Positions 14,263 through 16,235 of a DNA stretch of 16,235 nucleotides are shown here, in pieces. Numbering within the stretch: position 1 is the first letter of the stretch; each line of letters starts with the position of its first letter. The DNA is taken from contig DASSWT010000181.1 in assembly GCA_035704555.1 (NCBI GenBank), positions 1 through 16,235 of the forward strand, in the 5' to 3' direction. Below the pieces are notes generated by a model that saw only the letters and a program-made list of their open reading frames with translations, made no database searches and was not told the DNA's origin. This stretch comes from Saccharospirillum sp035704555. GTDB lineage: Bacteria > Pseudomonadota > Gammaproteobacteria > Pseudomonadales > Natronospirillaceae. Made by a program: the position numbers and the translations under genes.

Positions 14263-15953
14263 TGGGGTTCGACCATCTTCCACGGAAAGGTGACGTCTAC
14301 CCGGGTGCCTTCGCCGGGACGTGAATGAAACTTCATGGTGCCATCATAGGCCTTAATGATACCGGCCGAGACGGACAAGCCAAGCCCGGTACCACCCTGC
14401 TCGCGCTTGGTAGTGAAAAAGGGGTCGGTCAGGTTGGGCATGGCATCCGGTTCAATGCCGCAGCCTTCATCGTGTACGGAAAGCACAATGCGCTGGCGGA
14501 TGTGGTCGATACGGGTTTCGACCTTTACACCATGCTGATCGTCCGGTAGGGACTGGCAGGCGTTGATGATCAGGTTGATCACCACCTGTTCAATGCGTTG
14601 CGGGTGGCCCAGCATTGACGGCAGGTAAGGGTCGAGAATGAGGCTGAACCGGTTGGTATAACCGCGAATGGTGACATCGAGCAGGCGCACGGCGGTGGAC
14701 ACCACGTCGTTCAGATTCATCGGCTCGATCGCGTCGGTCGCTTCCTGGCGGGCAAAATCGCGCAGGTCGTTGACGATGCGCTTGATGCGCTGTGCGCCTT
14801 CGTTCATCTCATTGATGATGTAGGGAATCTCGCTGCGAATGCGGCGGTAGTCGAGCCCGGCAATGTCGAACCCGTCGCGCTGCTCGTACAGGCTATCCAG
14901 ATGCGGCAAGGCATCTTCCCAGGCGTCTTTCAGCATGGGCAGGTTTAACAGAATAAGCCCGCTCGGGTTGTTGATTTCATGCGCTACGCCGGATACCAGA
15001 GTCCCCAGAGAACTCATCTTGTCGGCCTGAATCAGTTGCTGCTGCTGTTTCTTGACCTCCTGGGTCCGGCGTTCAACCTGTCGCTGCAGGGTGCGAATCC
15101 AGACCGACACCAGGGCAAGACCGAGCAGCAAGACGGCACTGCTGATGGCGGCAATAATGCCCAGCAATCGCCAGTTGGTGGTGCCCTGGCGCTCCAGCGT
15201 ACCGAGCCACTTATCGTAGATATCCTGCTGACGGCCGGTGTTGCGCAGAATGGCGAGCCCCTCGGAAAACAGCGTCAGAATCTCCTCGTTCCCTTTTTTG
15301 ACCCCGTAGCCGTAGGGCAGTGGCCGCAGCGGCCGCCACACGACGTCGATATTCGATAGCTGGTGTTCCTTGCTGTAATACAGACTGGGCAGTGTGGCTC
15401 CGAGCGCGTAATCGTAATTGCCTGCTGCCAACTGACGCAGGGCATCGGAATGCGCCCGCACCGGAATGATCTCTACGCCGAAGTCATTTTCGCGCAGAAA
15501 GTCGTGCACGATGCCTTCGTTCTGCACCACAACCGATTTGCCACGCAGGTCGTCGTAGCTGTTGGGCTCCGGGTCGCCCTTGCGCGCAAAAAAGGAATAG
15601 TTCACCACCACCGAAGGCGCACTGAACGAGAATTCCCGCTCCCGTTCCGCCGAGGCGACCATTCCCTGCAACACGTCCATTTCACCGTTTTCCAGCTTCT
15701 CGCGCATGACTGACCAGCTGTCGAGGGTAATCTCAACGTCTATACCCATCACCTCGGCGATGGCTCGCGTCATATCGACGTTGTAGCCAGCGATGTTGCC
15801 ATCTTTATCAACAAACTCGTAGGGCGGGTAACTGTCGTCGCCACCGACCCGGATGACCTGGTTGACGGGCTCGGCACTGCCCCCGGCTGTATACCCCAGA
15901 CAAACCAGGAGCGTAAGGCTGCGAACACAGCGTGTGAGGGTCGACATATTCAT
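14259..15953 (-). CDS. Membrane histidine kinase with periplasmic binding-protein sensor domain
   Basis: A 564-residue inner-membrane kinase. After an N-terminal signal-like segment (SLTLLVCLGYTAGGSAEP) comes a complete SBP_bac_3 (Venus-flytrap) domain at about 30-255: DDSYPPYEFVDKDGNIAGYN, VMREKLENGEMDVLQGMVAS, EREREFSFSAPSVV and LRGKSVVVQNE. TM2 (about 263-286) leads to a short coiled coil and the kinase core: His325 in SGVAHEINNPSG, N-box NLIINACQS (Asn464), DEGCGI and GGTGLGLS. There is no PAS or receiver domain, unlike BvgS/EvgS hybrids. The sensor is closely related in fold to AapJ, so an amino acid or amino-acid-like ligand is likely. The ATG at 15951-15953 directly abuts the upstream stop (TGA-ATG); the stop overlaps the regulator start. 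The three genes therefore form one operon. Confidence 0.94.
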   Translation of the reverse strand: MNMSTLTRCVRSLTLLVCLGYTAGGSAEPVNQVIRVGGDDSYPPYEFVDKDGNIAGYNVDMTRAIAEVMGIDVEITLDSWSVMREKLENGEMDVLQGMVASAEREREFSFSAPSVVVNYSFFARKGDPEPNSYDDLRGKSVVVQNEGIVHDFLRENDFGVEIIPVRAHSDALRQLAAGNYDYALGATLPSLYYSKEHQLSNIDVVWRPLRPLPYGYGVKKGNEEILTLFSEGLAILRNTGRQQDIYDKWLGTLERQGTTNWRLLGIIAAISSAVLLLGLALVSVWIRTLQRQVERRTQEVKKQQQQLIQADKMSSLGTLVSGVAHEINNPSGLILLNLPMLKDAWEDALPHLDSLYEQRDGFDIAGLDYRRIRSEIPYIINEMNEGAQRIKRIVNDLRDFARQEATDAIEPMNLNDVVSTAVRLLDVTIRGYTNRFSLILDPYLPSMLGHPQRIEQVVINLIINACQSLPDDQHGVKVETRIDHIRQRIVLSVHDEGCGIEPDAMPNLTDPFFTTKREQGGTGLGLSVSAGIIKAYDGTMKFHSRPGEGTRVDVTFPWKMVEPQ

Positions 15954-16235
15954 TCAGGTTCCGTATTCCGGCCCCAGCTCCTCGTGAAAGCGTTCGACCT
16001 GCTGGGCCACGTCCTCATGCATGCCGCGGTAGCGGGCGATGTGGAACAGAGCGTCGCCTTCATAGACTAATGCCAGCTGGGTCAGGCCTACCAGAACACC
16101 CGCTCGGGAGGCCCGGACTTCGGAGGCTTCCATGGTGCTGGGGTTCATGATGCGGGCCAGAACCTGGTCTTTCTGGATATAGGTGCCGGGTTTGACCAGA
16201 CATTGAAAAACACCCGAATCACTGGCGCGTTCCCA
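15954..16235 (-). CDS. Aspartoacylase / succinylglutamate desuccinylase-like hydrolase, C-terminal part
   Basis: The frame is open from the window edge (16235) to the TGA at 15954-15956, giving the last 93 residues; the N-terminal zinc-binding catalytic part lies outside. The visible part, from WERASDSGVFQCLVKPGTYI through KDQVLARI and VRASRAGVLVGLTQLALVYEGDALFHIARY, is the beta-rich C-terminal domain of the AstE/AspA family (zinc hydrolases that cleave N-acyl groups from amino acids). The substrate cannot be read from this part. Family members include AstE, aspartoacylase and the ectoine-pathway deacetylase DoeB/EutE. The stop codon abuts the kinase ATG, so this enzyme is likely cotranscribed with the two-component genes, suggesting that its substrate or product relates to the sensed ligand. 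Confidence 0.8.
   Translation of the reverse strand, partial: WERASDSGVFQCLVKPGTYIQKDQVLARIMNPSTMEASEVRASRAGVLVGLTQLALVYEGDALFHIARYRGMHEDVAQQVERFHEELGPEYGT

Overview
The window looks like part of a gammaproteobacterial chromosome, probably a free-living aquatic heterotroph. The evidence is a YaeH/UPF0325 protein (a gammaproteobacterial family), Gram-negative periplasmic binding proteins and Aap-type transporters, a chemoreceptor, sigma-54 control, and moderately GC-rich coding with good Shine-Dalgarno sites. Genus is not decidable from sequence reading alone; an Oceanospirillales-like marine lineage is a guess. There are no tRNAs, rRNAs, CRISPR arrays or complete insertion sequences.

Left part (1-4073): a partial DUF503-like gene (minus) diverges from yaeH (plus). 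Next comes a two-gene unit: a 122-residue secreted, proline-rich small protein ending in PRSPPRF, then a single-polypeptide SecDF fusion of 844 residues. The small protein has the layout of a secretion-monitoring arrest peptide (SecM/VemP/ApdP type): an N-terminal signal sequence, a RAPP-like RSPP motif four residues from its C terminus, and a position just before secDF. Its last codons can base-pair with the secDF Shine-Dalgarno sequence, so a stalled ribosome would be expected to open the secDF start. I consider this the most interesting possible new system in the window.

Middle (3900-8045): secDF and a chemoreceptor gene converge. Their stop codons are separated by a 170-bp imperfect palindrome flanked by CTAG on both sides, which looks like a MITE inserted into a 4-bp stop/stop overlap. 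A second palindromic repeat (5778-5953) lies between the divergent chemoreceptor and AEC-permease genes. The permease converges, stop codons 3 nt apart, on a lone periplasmic binding protein. A 280-bp gap with hairpins and a doubtful 58-codon ORF follows.

Right part (8046-16235, all minus): read in the direction of transcription, this is the C-terminal end of an aspartoacylase/AstE-like hydrolase, a membrane histidine kinase with a binding-protein sensor domain, a sigma-54 response regulator, then aapJ-aapQ-aapM-aapP, a polar amino acid ABC importer. The 578-bp gap before aapJ carries a match to the -24/-12 promoter, an IHF consensus, and three copies of TATAACCA-N3-GAATA upstream. This is the architecture expected if the adjacent regulator activates aapJQMP. 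A strong hairpin plus T-run between aapJ and aapQ probably makes the binding protein more abundant than the permease subunits. The inferred circuit is: kinase senses an amino acid or related solute, regulator activates the importer, and the hydrolase may process an N-acylated relative of that solute.
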